Below are positions 32,366 to 42,182 of a stretch of DNA of 64,000 nt, in pieces; the first letter of the stretch is position 1, and the number at the start of each line of letters is the position of its first letter. Location: contig CAXXSX010000002.1 of assembly GCA_963677165.2 (NCBI GenBank), forward strand, positions 4,712,001 to 4,776,000. The letters are read 5' to 3'. A program made the translations under genes and the position numbers. A model generated the notes under the pieces. It was not told where the DNA came from, did no database searches, and saw only the letters and a program-made list of their open reading frames with translations. Origin of the DNA: JAFGXT01 sp963677165 (GTDB lineage: Bacteria > Verrucomicrobiota > Lentisphaeria > Victivallales > SZUA-371).

Positions 32366-33232
32366 TCAGGCATCTAAACATTGCTTCTTGCGATACTGGG
32401 CAGGTGTAATACCATATTCACGTCGAAAAATTTTAATGAGATAATTTGACGTGCAAAAACCGGAACGACCAGCAATATTTTCGATTGAAAGATCTGTAGT
32501 AGAAAGATAATGACATACTTGTGAAAGGCGCAGTTTTTGCAAATATCCCATAGGAGAAACTCCGGTTGACGCACGGAACTTCTTGGTATAAGACGGAACA
32601 CTCATCTTTGACACACGGGCAAGCTCTTTCAGCGTAAAACGACGATCGGGATTTTCTTCCATAATGTTAATTGATGATAAAATATTCATGTAACTTTCGC
32701 AATGCTCGATTCGATTTATCTCTATGGCCCGCATCGCTGTAACCAGAAACTCAACAACCAACGCCGTCATAACCGTATCATACCCGGGAGGCGTAAATTT
32801 ACATTCAGCCACAGCCCGGTCAAGACACTGAGCAGCCCAGTGCCGCGTTGCCGCGGAAAGATGAACAACCGTTTCAGGTACATGAGAACGATCACCAAAG
32901 AACAACGACCAACCAGGCAACGCATTCAGTTTCTGATATGTATCAATAAACGTCTTTTTCAGAAAAATGTTGTAAAGCACCATATTTCCGCATTGTTCGT
33001 AACCATGCCGTTCGCCTATCTGAACGGAAAATACATCTCCTTGAATAAGACAATTGGTTTGAGTCCGCCCATTGAGGTCAGTATGGCAATGAAGGGCACT
33101 GCCGCCGGCAACGAACGCTATCTCGATGAATTCATGGCTATGAACCGGAACACGATCCATTTGCCTTGCTTTCTCTATTTTCAAAAAAAGCCCCGGATGC
33201 ATCTGAATCTGGCTTTCTGTATATATATCCAT
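32366..33232 (-). CDS. AraC-family regulator with cupin-type sensor domain
   Basis: I prefer the start at 33232 (MDIYTESQIQMHPG); in-frame ATGs at 33250 and 33295 lie next to a TATAAT-like stretch and would leave no leader. The N-terminal half is a cupin-like ligand domain (PVHSHEFIEIAFVAGGSALH). The C-terminal half has two HTH units (LKELARVSKMSVPSYTKKF and IAGRSGFCTSNYLIKIFRR). Genes of this type in Lentisphaerota usually control the adjacent glycosidase, here the DUF6259 gene 100 bp downstream. Confidence 0.8.
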   Translation of the reverse strand: MDIYTESQIQMHPGLFLKIEKARQMDRVPVHSHEFIEIAFVAGGSALHCHTDLNGRTQTNCLIQGDVFSVQIGERHGYEQCGNMVLYNIFLKKTFIDTYQKLNALPGWSLFFGDRSHVPETVVHLSAATRHWAAQCLDRAVAECKFTPPGYDTVMTALVVEFLVTAMRAIEINRIEHCESYMNILSSINIMEENPDRRFTLKELARVSKMSVPSYTKKFRASTGVSPMGYLQKLRLSQVCHYLSTTDLSIENIAGRSGFCTSNYLIKIFRREYGITPAQYRKKQCLDA

Positions 33233-33583
33233 TGGATCACACTCAATCATTGGAGTTATAATTATACAATCTACTATTAAAATCGTTGTGTGCAAGCCTT
33301 CGCGCTAAAGGACTTCTAAAAATTGTGTCGTCCCTGATCGAGACTACATTGTGATATATTCTCAGAAATGTCATCTGCATATAACAAATGTGAGAGAATT
33401 ACAGTACTGCAAACATTTCCACAGACACCTATAATTCACCGAACAAACGATCCATCAAGCAATTACACCATTACTCAATTCATGGCACAACTGATGCTAT
33501 TATCTTACAGTCGAAATTCCGCACAAAACTTGAAGAACACGGGATGCCATGTAAATTCTTTTAACCAGTAAGGAAACTTTAAC

Positions 33584-34306
33584 ATGCCGAATGATATGTA
33601 CAAAACATTGCAGGATGCGCTGTCCAAAGTGGCCAGTGAGCATGATCTATTGAACGAACCAGTCGCAATCCAATGCTCAGTACTAAGTGCTGAAGCTGCC
33701 ATCGGAAATCCGGAACACCGGGACTACCCTATCATTACCGGTAAAGAAAAAATGATTGAGGCAAACATCGCCGGAAGCCGAGGCCAAGCTTTTACCGACA
33801 GTTTTCAGAACGCCGAATACACCGTAAAAGACTTGATTGAGCTGCCGCTTGACAGCAATTATCAGCGAGCCCATTTTATTGCCGCACTGAATGCAGTCTA
33901 CAAACACCTTGGACTCATTTCCAGTACCGTACACTGCCGTGGAGATGAGTTAACGGAATGTCCCAAAGGTTTAAAAGAACTATTTCCGACGAAACAAAAG
34001 ATCTGGCTGGCTGGTCTTCAGCCGCGTTTTCTTGAAACGCTGTCCAAAACCCACGAGGTACGATGTACTGATATGGATGCGGATAATATCGGCAAGGAAA
34101 AATTCGGTGTAATGATCGCCGGTCCCGAAGCCGGTGCGGAGTACATGGAGTGGGCCGACGCTATTTTTGTTACCGGTTCAACAGCAATCAATGGTTCAAT
34201 GGCAAATTTTATCAATGTTAAGCCACGAGTAGTATTCTTTGGAATCAGTGGTGCCGCCGCCGCATATATTCTAGGTCTGGAACGCTACTGTCCGGAAGGA
34301 CATTAA
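33584..34306 (+). CDS. DUF4213/DUF364 Rossmann-like protein (putative metal-chelate binding)
   Basis: The N-terminal 80 residues fit DUF4213 (EHRDYPIITGKEKMIEANIAG, SRGQAFTDSF). The C-terminal 150 fit DUF364 (IWLAGLQPRFLETLSK, DADNIGKEKFGVMIAG, DAIFVTGSTAINGSM). Family members are linked to heavy-metal or molybdenum-chelate handling by structure, without a firm reaction. There is no signal peptide. RBS AAGGAAA precedes ATG 33584. The upstream 33251-33583 gap contains only a weak 67-codon ORF that I do not accept as a gene. Confidence 0.75.
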   Translation: MPNDMYKTLQDALSKVASEHDLLNEPVAIQCSVLSAEAAIGNPEHRDYPIITGKEKMIEANIAGSRGQAFTDSFQNAEYTVKDLIELPLDSNYQRAHFIAALNAVYKHLGLISSTVHCRGDELTECPKGLKELFPTKQKIWLAGLQPRFLETLSKTHEVRCTDMDADNIGKEKFGVMIAGPEAGAEYMEWADAIFVTGSTAINGSMANFINVKPRVVFFGISGAAAAYILGLERYCPEGH

Positions 34307-34357
34307 ATCCATACACAGATTTTATTCAGGTTGCAAATATCCGTTATGAGTATATAG

Positions 34358-34381
34358 TATGCGCTAAACGTTTAGCGCATA
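34358..34381. promoter_or_regulatory. Perfect 24-bp palindromic operator for the LacI-type regulator
   Basis: The palindrome (centre AAACGTTT, arms TATGCGCT/AGCGCATA) has the central CG typical of LacI/GalR operators. It lies 22 bp before the regulator's start codon, so autoregulation is very likely. No second copy was noticed near the sulfatase. Confidence 0.75.
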
Positions 34382-34402
34382 TTTAAATTCAGGAATTTTA
34401 TT

Positions 34403-35401
34403 TTGTCCACAATAAAAGATATTGCCGCATATACCGGATTGTCGGTAGCCACGGTGTCAAAATATTTAAACGGCGGCAACGTACTGCCGGAAAACCATAA
34501 GGTACTAGAAAAAGCCGTTAAAAAGCTTAATTACCGGATGAACCATATTGCCCGGGGACTGAAAACCAGAAAGTCGTTCACAATTGGAGTACTGATCCCG
34601 CGACTGAACAATGTGTTTTATTCTACTCTGGCATCTCATATCGAATCAGGCTTATCCGAAGCAGGTTACAGTACAATTATCTGCACCTATCATGATGATC
34701 CGGAAACCGAAGCGGCACGACTGGATTTTCTCCTGAGCAAAGGAATCGACGGGCTGCTGTTTGTCCCACTGGGACGCAGCTCAAAAAGTCGCGATATTTT
34801 ATCAGACGCCACCGTACCAGTAGTAATGGTGGACCGAACGCTGGATGGTTTTGACTGCGACGTGGTTTTGTCTGATAACCATGGAGCCGCATACAATACG
34901 ATAAAGTATCTCGCTCAAAATGGACACAAACGTATTGGCATTATTCTTGGTCCGGAAGGAGTGTATACCGCAGACGAACGCTATCGCGGTTTTGTTCAAG
35001 CAACAAGCGATTTAAATCTGGATGAATCTCCGGAACTAATACGTCGCGGAGAATACGATATAGAGAGTGGCAAGCGCTGCACCGAAGAATTTCTGGCGCT
35101 TTCCTCCCCGCCCACAGCATTGTTCATTACAAATTATGAAATGACGATCGGCGGTATTATAGCCTTAGAAACGGGAAAGATGAAAATCCCTGATAATATT
35201 TCCATAATCGGTTTTGACAACTTGGAGCTGGCACGAACCATTAACCCGCCGCTGACCGTAGTTGTTCAGCGTCTCGACAAGCTTGCGGACGAAGCCGTCC
35301 GAATCCTACTCGCTCGACTAAATAACACCACAACCGGCGACGTCACAGTCAGCCGCTTCAACACTGAACTGGTTGTCCGGGAATCGGTAAAACATCTGTA
35401 G
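34403..35401 (+). CDS. LacI/GalR-family transcriptional regulator
   Basis: Starts with TTG at 34403; the first residues (STIKDIAAYTGLSVATVSKYLNG) are the LacI DNA-binding HTH and fix the start. The remaining 270 residues are a periplasmic-binding-protein-like sensor (FTIGVLIPRLNNVFYSTLA, GIDGLLFVPLG, DNISIIGFDNLELAR). It likely responds to a sugar. A perfect operator sits just upstream. A second regulator (AraC, convergent) and a sulfatase follow. Confidence 0.9.
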   Translation: MSTIKDIAAYTGLSVATVSKYLNGGNVLPENHKVLEKAVKKLNYRMNHIARGLKTRKSFTIGVLIPRLNNVFYSTLASHIESGLSEAGYSTIICTYHDDPETEAARLDFLLSKGIDGLLFVPLGRSSKSRDILSDATVPVVMVDRTLDGFDCDVVLSDNHGAAYNTIKYLAQNGHKRIGIILGPEGVYTADERYRGFVQATSDLNLDESPELIRRGEYDIESGKRCTEEFLALSSPPTALFITNYEMTIGGIIALETGKMKIPDNISIIGFDNLELARTINPPLTVVVQRLDKLADEAVRILLARLNNTTTGDVTVSRFNTELVVRESVKHL

Positions 35402-35404
35402 TAA

Positions 35405-36307
35405 TTACTCTGCCTGACGATATTTCTTCGGAGACACACCGGTAATTACACGAAACTGATTCGAGAACAAATACTGGTCGCTATATCCCAACCGAAACGC
35501 GATATCCTTAATACTCGTATCAGAATCCCGCAACAGCCACCGGGCATATTCCATTCTAGCTCTGACCAGATAGTTTTTGGGAGTCACTCCGTATTTTCGT
35601 TTAAAAAGCGTCGAAAAATATTTTCTTGAAATACCGGAACGTTTTGCCAGTTGAGCAATATCACTACGATGATCCGGGTGCTGATCAATCCATCGGCAGA
35701 CATCCTCCAGACGCCGATCCGTATCTACCCTGGTAATATTATCATATTCCAACTCTTTCAAACTCAAAATCAGCATTGAATGAAGTAACGAAGTAATCCT
35801 TCCGTTACAATCTCTTTCTCCCGAGCGTGCCCTCTGCTGAACTGTACGCCACAATTCACAGCCAAGAGCTTCGTAAACTGCAACGTCCCTGGTTATCCCA
35901 ACATAATATACTTCTTCTTTCAAAATGCCAGGTGACTCATTATTTTTTCTATTTCTAAAGTCAAACCTTATGGGAATGAATCTCGGCGGCTTCAATGAAT
36001 TCTGGATACCAGCATACCATGCGCGACCTCCCACCAAAGCAAATGTACCACGCCGCAATGGTACTTTGTGTCCACAAATCTCATAGGAGCCCTCGCCGTC
36101 AAGAATAATAACGAAATGCCAGTCCGGTATTTGTCTGCGTGGGATGTTCCAATCTTTATGTACCGTCAGATTAAAAATAGTATTTACTACAAACAGGTTT
36201 TTTTCCGGAACTGTATTCAGAAGCGTTTCAAATTTATCGAGCCCATTCGATATATTATCCATTTTTATCATCTTTTTAAATAATTTTGTAATTTCAATTT
36301 CAACCAT
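35405..36307 (-). CDS. AraC-family regulator
   Basis: The C-terminal region has two HTH motifs (IAQLAKRSGISRKYFSTLFKRK and IKDIAFRLGYSDQYLFSNQFR). The N-terminal region is a cupin-like sensor (DWHFVIILDGEGSYEICGHKV, RRGTFALVGGRAW). In-frame ATGs at 36271 and 36262 are alternatives to 36307; no clear RBS decides between them. It is divergent from the sulfatase gene 79 bp away, which it probably controls. Confidence 0.8.
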   Translation of the reverse strand: MVEIEITKLFKKMIKMDNISNGLDKFETLLNTVPEKNLFVVNTIFNLTVHKDWNIPRRQIPDWHFVIILDGEGSYEICGHKVPLRRGTFALVGGRAWYAGIQNSLKPPRFIPIRFDFRNRKNNESPGILKEEVYYVGITRDVAVYEALGCELWRTVQQRARSGERDCNGRITSLLHSMLILSLKELEYDNITRVDTDRRLEDVCRWIDQHPDHRSDIAQLAKRSGISRKYFSTLFKRKYGVTPKNYLVRARMEYARWLLRDSDTSIKDIAFRLGYSDQYLFSNQFRVITGVSPKKYRQAE

Positions 36308-36385
36308 TCATGTATAAAATTAACAGTAAAATGAAATTATATCAATAGCATATATAAAATAAAATATCATCTTCCAGGAGAAATC

Positions 36386-37816
36386 ATGTCAATAAAACCC
36401 AATATTGTGTTCTTATTCACCGATGACCAACGCTTCAACACGCTTAACGCACTGGGCAACGAACGAATCATCACTCCGAATATGGATCGTCTTGTCAACA
36501 AAGGCTGTTCCTTTACTCAGGCTCACATTCCCGGCGGCACCTGTCCGGCGGTCTGCATGCCAAGCCGCGCCATGATCAACAGCGGAAAAAGCCTGTTTAA
36601 TCTGCAGAATTGCGGAGAAGAGATTCCCGAGGAACACAGTCTCCTCGGCGAAACCCTGAAGAATAATGGATACCGCACATTTGGTACGGGAAAATGGCAC
36701 AATGGCAAATCCGCCTATCATCGCTCTTTTACAGATGGCGATGAAATCTTTTTCGGTGGAATGTATGATCACTGGAACGTGGCGGCCCACCATTTTGATC
36801 CATCAGGAAACTACGACGGCAGAATTCCATATAGCATTGCCCCCTGGTGCTCAAATGAAGTTCGGTATCACGACGCTGACCATATTACCCCAGGCAAACA
36901 CTCCAGCGAACTGATCTCCGATGCGGCAGTACAGTTTATTGAAAATTATGATGACAGTGCCCCGTTTTATATGTATGTTTCGTTTCTGGCCCCGCATGAC
37001 CCGCGCACCATGCCGGAGAAATTTCTCAGGATGTATGACGATATTGATATTCCCCTGCCCGAGAATTTTCTCGGCGGACACCCGTTTGATAACGGCGAAC
37101 TGAAAATTCGCGACGAAATGCTTGCCGACTTTCCACGCGACCCGCATGAAATCCGCAGGCATCTGAAAGAATATTACGCGATGATCACCCACGCAGACCA
37201 TGAAATAGGCAGGATATTAAAAGCGCTTGAAACTCAAGGTCAGTACGAAAATACAATCTTTGTATTTGCCGGTGACAATGGCCTTGCTCTCGGTCACCAT
37301 GGTTTAATGGGAAAGCAAAACCTTTACGAACACAGCGTCAGGGTTCCGCTAATCTTTGCCGGACCAGGAATTCCTCGCAATAAGCATAGCGATGCCCGGG
37401 TGTATCTCTACGATATATTCCCGACTCTTTGCGAACTGTCAGGAATTCCCACGCCGGAAAATATCGACGGATTTAGTCTGACAGCCGCAATGAACAGCGA
37501 GTCCGAAAAAATCCGTGACTCCTTATATCTGGCCTACAAGGATTGTCAGCGTGGACTCAGCGACAATAACTTCAAACTGATCGAGTATGTGGTCGGCGGC
37601 AAACATACTATGACTCAGCTCTTTAACTTAAAACAGGATCCGCTGGAAATGAACAATCTCGCAAGCTCCCCGGAATACACAGAAAAAGTAAATGTCATGC
37701 GCGAAGAACTGCAAAAACAAAGCATCACCCTTAACGACAGAAACACACCGTTCGGCAAAGACTTTTGGCAGATAGCGGACGCAAGCATTGCAAATACCGT
37801 CCGTCGTACAAATTAA
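36386..37816 (+). CDS. Type I sulfatase, Cys-type
   Basis: RBS CAGGAG precedes ATG 36386. The N-terminus NIVFLFTDDQRFNTLNALG binds the calcium/metal site. CMPSRAMINSGK (near residue 58) is the C-x-P-S-R sequence in which cysteine becomes formylglycine. FVFAGDNGLALGHHGLMGKQ gives the second metal site. The 476-residue length is usual for the family. There is no signal peptide, so it would act in the cytoplasm on imported sulfated sugars, or use a route not visible here. No anaerobic sulfatase-maturating enzyme is in the window. Confidence 0.9.
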   Translation: MSIKPNIVFLFTDDQRFNTLNALGNERIITPNMDRLVNKGCSFTQAHIPGGTCPAVCMPSRAMINSGKSLFNLQNCGEEIPEEHSLLGETLKNNGYRTFGTGKWHNGKSAYHRSFTDGDEIFFGGMYDHWNVAAHHFDPSGNYDGRIPYSIAPWCSNEVRYHDADHITPGKHSSELISDAAVQFIENYDDSAPFYMYVSFLAPHDPRTMPEKFLRMYDDIDIPLPENFLGGHPFDNGELKIRDEMLADFPRDPHEIRRHLKEYYAMITHADHEIGRILKALETQGQYENTIFVFAGDNGLALGHHGLMGKQNLYEHSVRVPLIFAGPGIPRNKHSDARVYLYDIFPTLCELSGIPTPENIDGFSLTAAMNSESEKIRDSLYLAYKDCQRGLSDNNFKLIEYVVGGKHTMTQLFNLKQDPLEMNNLASSPEYTEKVNVMREELQKQSITLNDRNTPFGKDFWQIADASIANTVRRTN

Positions 37817-38511
37817 TCGTCGCCGCCACCAAACAATGCCCCTGCCCGAAACAAATAGTAGAGCAGTGTCAGCAAAGAACTGACAGCGGAAGCCACGTAT
37901 GTCATAAAAGCAGCGTTCAATACAGATCCGGCATCGTGCGATTCACGAGAACCTACGATACCGGCACGAACCATAAGTTTCTTGGCTCGTGCGCTGGCAT
38001 CCCATTCAACAGGTAAGGTAACGATAGAGAACAAAACAGCCGCACTAAATAGAATAGCGCCAAACAAAATCATCCCCTGAGAATGCATAAACATGCCGGC
38101 AATGATGACAAAATACGATAACGATGAAGATATACCAGTAATTGGCACAAGAGCGCTACGCAGCATAAGCGGCGCATAGGCATGAGCATGTTGAATCGCA
38201 TGTCCAGCTTCATGACACGCCACGCCAATAGACGACAGGCTATCCCCGTCATATACATCCGGAGACAAACGTAACGTTTTATTACTCGGATCATAGTGAT
38301 CGCTCAAAAATCCGCCGATCATCTCAATTCTGACATCGTTTACACCCGCATAATTGAGCATTCTTTGAGCCGCCTGAGCACCGGAATAACCGGAAGACGA
38401 AGGCACTTTTGAATATTTACTGAACGTCGATTTGGTAAAAAACGACGCGGCGAGAGCCAGAAGCAATCCCGGCAACGCAAACAACAGATATACCGGATCA
38501 AAAAACAACAT
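37813..38511 (-). CDS. YugP-like membrane zinc metallopeptidase
   Basis: HEAGHAIQHA (near residue 115) is the HExxH zinc motif. Hydrophobic segments flank it on both sides (residues 5-25, then 130-165 and 205-225), with a possible third ligand further on. The family (Zn_peptidase_2) is membrane bound and poorly characterised. The gene converges with the sulfatase and overlaps its stop by 4 bp. Confidence 0.8.
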   Translation of the reverse strand: MLFFDPVYLLFALPGLLLALAASFFTKSTFSKYSKVPSSSGYSGAQAAQRMLNYAGVNDVRIEMIGGFLSDHYDPSNKTLRLSPDVYDGDSLSSIGVACHEAGHAIQHAHAYAPLMLRSALVPITGISSSLSYFVIIAGMFMHSQGMILFGAILFSAAVLFSIVTLPVEWDASARAKKLMVRAGIVGSRESHDAGSVLNAAFMTYVASAVSSLLTLLYYLFRAGALFGGGDD

Positions 38512-38601
38512 ACTTACTTCTCCTTATTGTTGTATTTATATTGTTATCTTCTATATTATCAATTAATTTAATACATAATAAAAGACAAATTTCAATATAA
38601 A

Positions 38602-39564
38602 ATGTTCCTGAAATCAATAAAAAAAATAATAAATTCGTGTAAATATCTCTATCTTCCCTGCTTACTGATTCCGTGCTTCGGTCTGGTATTTCTAATCTGT
38701 GGCTGCGGACCGCGCCAACCAGTAACACCGCCACCTTTCAATAAGCAACTGGCCTGGCTCCTGTGCACCGAAGCAGCAACAATGGTGCCACGCCATTCGG
38801 GTACTCCCGGCGCTTTACAGCAGGCAAGATTCATTGCCCGTACAGCAAAAAAATTCAAGGCGGATGTTAAGATTGATTCGTTTAACGCTATTACACCAAA
38901 TGGCGAAATCACGTTCCGAAATGTAATGGCAACCGTCAAAGGACAAAGTGATAAGTACCTCATCATCGGTTGTCATTATGATGGCAAAAAACTTATGTCC
39001 GTACCGAATTTTCAGGCAGCTAACGACGGTGCATCCGGTGTCGGAGTTCTGCTTTCGATGATCAAATCAGTTACAGACGCGAAAATAAAACCGTACTATA
39101 CTCTAAAATTCGTATTTTTTGACGGCGAAGAATGTATCTATGAGTATAAGGAAAACGATGGGCTATTCGGCAGCAAATATCTTTGTAACAAGCTGAAAAA
39201 GTCCGGTGAGCTAAAAAACTGCCGCGCGCTGATCCTGGCCGATATGATTGGAGACCGCGACCTACAAGTCACGCTCTCAAGTGATACGCCCAAAGCCATG
39301 CTGGATCACTGTTTAAGTTCAGCAAAAAAACTCAAGCTGGAACAACACTTTACTCGTTATCCCAACAGTATTCTTGATGACCACACACCATTTGCACAAG
39401 CCGGGATTCCAACCATTGACCTGATCGACTTTAACTTTGGACCGGACAATTCATACTGGCATACCTCGGAAGACACCATGAACAAGCTAAGCATTGACAG
39501 CCTTGATATCATCGGACGCGTAATGCTGGAAATGATCTACAATATGCCGGAGAAGACACAATGA
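38602..39564 (+). CDS. M28-family peptidase-like lipoprotein
   Basis: The signal ends in FLICGCG, a lipobox-like site. The core YLIIGCHYDGKKL, NDGASGVGVLLSM, FVFFDGEECIYEY and HTPFAQAGIPTIDLIDF gives the zinc ligands and catalytic acid of M28 aminopeptidases and glutaminyl-cyclotransferase-like proteins. Expected location is the envelope. It is coupled by ATGA overlap to a small membrane protein gene. Confidence 0.8.
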   Translation: MFLKSIKKIINSCKYLYLPCLLIPCFGLVFLICGCGPRQPVTPPPFNKQLAWLLCTEAATMVPRHSGTPGALQQARFIARTAKKFKADVKIDSFNAITPNGEITFRNVMATVKGQSDKYLIIGCHYDGKKLMSVPNFQAANDGASGVGVLLSMIKSVTDAKIKPYYTLKFVFFDGEECIYEYKENDGLFGSKYLCNKLKKSGELKNCRALILADMIGDRDLQVTLSSDTPKAMLDHCLSSAKKLKLEQHFTRYPNSILDDHTPFAQAGIPTIDLIDFNFGPDNSYWHTSEDTMNKLSIDSLDIIGRVMLEMIYNMPEKTQ

Positions 39565-40007
39565 TGCAGCAACCATCAACAAAGGCCGACCGCAGGCGCA
39601 GACGCCGTCCGCTTATCTATGCAATTCTGGTTGTAATCATCGGACTGGGACTCTGGATCCATGGCCGGTATAGCAATGACAAACGCCAGGATGAATTTCT
39701 AAAAGGCAAATTTTCTGATTTTTTACAGGAACGGCAACTACACAATGTAATATCATATGCTCAATTTGAGGATTTTATTTTAAAGCAAGAAAATAAAATT
39801 GCCTTTATCATGAAGCTAAACGTTGCTGCACCGGAAAAGCTGAAAAGCATATCTGTAAAACTGGACAAATTCCCATTACGGGCTCCGGTCTTTGATAAAT
39901 ACGCAAAGATGCCCGAATGTCGATTTATAAAGAACTCAGATATCCACCGAACCGTTCTCATTGTATCAGACGGTACCAGTTACTGGCTAATTGGAGATAA
40001 TTGGTAG
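39561..40007 (+). CDS. Single-pass membrane protein of unknown function
   Basis: Begins with an arginine-rich stretch (DRRRRRRPL) followed by one membrane helix (about residues 18-35), then 110 residues outside the cytoplasm. I see no known domain. The ATGA overlap with the M28-like gene suggests a role with that peptidase. Confidence 0.6.
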   Translation: MMQQPSTKADRRRRRRPLIYAILVVIIGLGLWIHGRYSNDKRQDEFLKGKFSDFLQERQLHNVISYAQFEDFILKQENKIAFIMKLNVAAPEKLKSISVKLDKFPLRAPVFDKYAKMPECRFIKNSDIHRTVLIVSDGTSYWLIGDNW

Positions 40008-40009
40008 AG

Positions 40010-40462
40010 TTATCCGAAAAACCTGGTAAACACCAGAATAATAAGAAGCACTATCAGCAGAACAACCAACAGCACGACAAAAACACCCGGCTTATCCGAC
40101 TCATCTTCATCCTTGACTGCTTTCCAGCCGCAACAGGGACAAGTCAAAACGCCCGGCGGAAGTTGAGCCTTGCAGGATTTACAGGTAATTGATTCGTTGA
40201 GATCATATTCCCGAACCTCAACCAGTTCGGGGCGTTTCCAGCCACAGCATGGACACTTCATCATTCCAGGCGGCAACTGTGCTTTACAGCGCCCGCAAAC
40301 ATTAGCTCCTGAGTCATTTTCGCTCGGTTTATCCACTGGTTCAACCGGAATATTTTCGACTCGCCAGCCACAGCATGGACACTTCATCATTCCAGGCGGC
40401 AACTGTGCTTTACAGCGCCCGCAGATTATCGATTCGGAATTGTTTTCGTATGTTTCAGTCAT
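40010..40462 (-). CDS. Triple zinc-ribbon membrane protein
   Basis: I start at ATG 40462 (MTETYENNSE); an upstream in-frame ATG at 40507 adds a weak tail. Three copies of a ribbon C-x2-C-KAQLPPG-x4-C-x-C-C-GW bind zinc. The C-terminus is one membrane helix (VFVVLLVVLLIVLLIILVF). Such proteins may sense or tether at the membrane. Two of the three repeats are nearly identical at DNA level, so one arose recently. Confidence 0.7.
   Translation of the reverse strand: MTETYENNSESIICGRCKAQLPPGMMKCPCCGWRVENIPVEPVDKPSENDSGANVCGRCKAQLPPGMMKCPCCGWKRPELVEVREYDLNESITCKSCKAQLPPGVLTCPCCGWKAVKDEDESDKPGVFVVLLVVLLIVLLIILVFTRFFG
40238..40423. repeat. 60-bp perfect direct repeat inside the zinc-ribbon gene
   Basis: Copies at 40238-40297 and 40364-40423 are identical over 60 bp, 126 bp apart. 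They encode the same ribbon unit, whereas the third ribbon has diverged. This indicates recent intragenic duplication and makes the repeat number unstable. Confidence 0.9.
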
Positions 40463-40676
40463 ATTTATTATTCGAGTTGTTACAGCAAATATATTAAATG
40501 ATTGCATTTATTCAAATATATATAAATATTTTTGTAACCAAACAAGCGTTTAACACGATTATTAGATGTAGATACTTGGACACGCAGGAGAATTATTTAC
40601 TCGAAAATCTTCTTTTGTGGTATATATCAAAAAAACTAAGTTAATTATAAATATAATGGAATAGAGGAAGTATCGC

Positions 40677-42161
40677 ATGAGGAAAGTTTATTTTATCGGC
40701 GGATGTCTTGCCGCAACTCTGCTTTCCGGCTGCATGACGTATGACAAGCCGCCGATTGCTGTAACCAAAGACTCCTATACAGAAGTAAAGAAAAATGAAG
40801 AAACACTCATTCCCCAAAACATTAACGAACTGTCTCTGACTCAGGCACAACAGATTGCGTTGGCCAACAATCCTGATTTTAAAAGTGTACGCTTTGCCGT
40901 TGATGCCGCTCGTGCAAGATATTACCAGAGTTACTCCAGTTATGCTCCCACTGTTGATGCCGGAATGTCAATCAATCAATCTTTCAGCAAAATGTATTCG
41001 GCTCACAATACCACAAAATCACGCTCTCAGTCAGAATCATACAGTCCCGGACTTTCGGGTCAGTTACTGGTTTTCGACTGTCTTTCACGCGAGATGAATA
41101 TTCTTTCAATGAAATACAGTCTTAAGCAAAGCAAAGAAACCCTTGAAGACTCCAAACGTCTGTTGATGCGTGCGGTTGCTTACGCTTATAATGATGTATT
41201 ACTGGCCCTCGCGCAACGTGAAATAAGTCTTGCGGAAATCGAATACAACAAAGATATGTTGGAAGAGTCAGAAAAAAAGCATAAAGCCGGCACCGCACTG
41301 CTCAGTGATGTGCTGAACTTCCGAATCACATTAAAAAACAGTCAGTTGGACCTGCTCAATTCAGAATATGACATTAAGGCCAACAAATATATTCTGGCCG
41401 GTTACCTTGGACTTACAACCGGCACCCTCCCCGGTCGAATTAAATTTCCAAAATTAAAAATGACTGAAATCTCTGATATTCAGAATATTTCAGCTTACCT
41501 CGACCAGGCCCTGGCAAACCGTCCAGACTTGAAAGCTTATCGCGATCAGCTGAAAGCGGCTAAATACAGCTATTGGTCAAACATTGCTTCTGCTTTCGGG
41601 CCATCTGTTGTAGCTACTTATGATCTTGGTTACACCCAAGCCAGAAGCATCTCACATATTGACGGCGGGTCCAGTTCGAATTCAAAATCCGGAACCGGAT
41701 CACTGGGATACGGTATTTCCGCAAGCTGGAGTCTGTTCAACGGCTTCTCCGATTATTTTGAAACGAAGGCAACACTGGCCGAAATCGCTGAAGTCGACTA
41801 CGCATTAGCCGAAACCTGGATCACCGTTATTACAGACGTAAGAACCGCATATTCAAATTACCTCGCCAATGTCCAGAAAGCCAGATTATCCAATGACATC
41901 TGTCAGCTTACCTTCAAGACCCGAGAACTAGTGGAAAACGAATATAAAGCCGGTACCGCACTGGTGACACGTTTGAATGAAGCGGAACGCGATCTGGTGG
42001 ATGCGCAAAATAATTTAATCACCTCACTGGTAAACATGGCCAATGCCCGGGCTCAACTGGAAGCGGCTGTATATTCTGTGGACGCTCCTGAGTTAAATGA
42101 CGAATCCGTAAATTTAAGTTCTATCGAACCTGATAATAATCAAAATAATAATAATCAATAG
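40677..42161 (+). CDS. TolC-family outer membrane efflux lipoprotein
   Basis: MRKVYFIGGCLAATLLSGCMTYD is a lipoprotein signal (LSGC). The protein has two homologous helical halves (LSLTQAQQIALANNPDFKS, later LDQALANRPDLKAYRDQ) with a beta-barrel stretch between, the NodT/CusC layout. It forms the outer membrane channel for the adaptor and ABC genes that follow, 21 bp apart. RBS GAGGAAG. Confidence 0.85.
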   Translation: MRKVYFIGGCLAATLLSGCMTYDKPPIAVTKDSYTEVKKNEETLIPQNINELSLTQAQQIALANNPDFKSVRFAVDAARARYYQSYSSYAPTVDAGMSINQSFSKMYSAHNTTKSRSQSESYSPGLSGQLLVFDCLSREMNILSMKYSLKQSKETLEDSKRLLMRAVAYAYNDVLLALAQREISLAEIEYNKDMLEESEKKHKAGTALLSDVLNFRITLKNSQLDLLNSEYDIKANKYILAGYLGLTTGTLPGRIKFPKLKMTEISDIQNISAYLDQALANRPDLKAYRDQLKAAKYSYWSNIASAFGPSVVATYDLGYTQARSISHIDGGSSSNSKSGTGSLGYGISASWSLFNGFSDYFETKATLAEIAEVDYALAETWITVITDVRTAYSNYLANVQKARLSNDICQLTFKTRELVENEYKAGTALVTRLNEAERDLVDAQNNLITSLVNMANARAQLEAAVYSVDAPELNDESVNLSSIEPDNNQNNNNQ

Positions 42162-42182
42162 AGTTGCAGTGGAGAATAAAAA

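Noticed and set aside
33368..33571. 67-codon plus-strand ORF before the DUF4213/DUF364 gene
   Set aside because: No RBS, low-complexity composition and no recognisable protein features; it is probably leader sequence.
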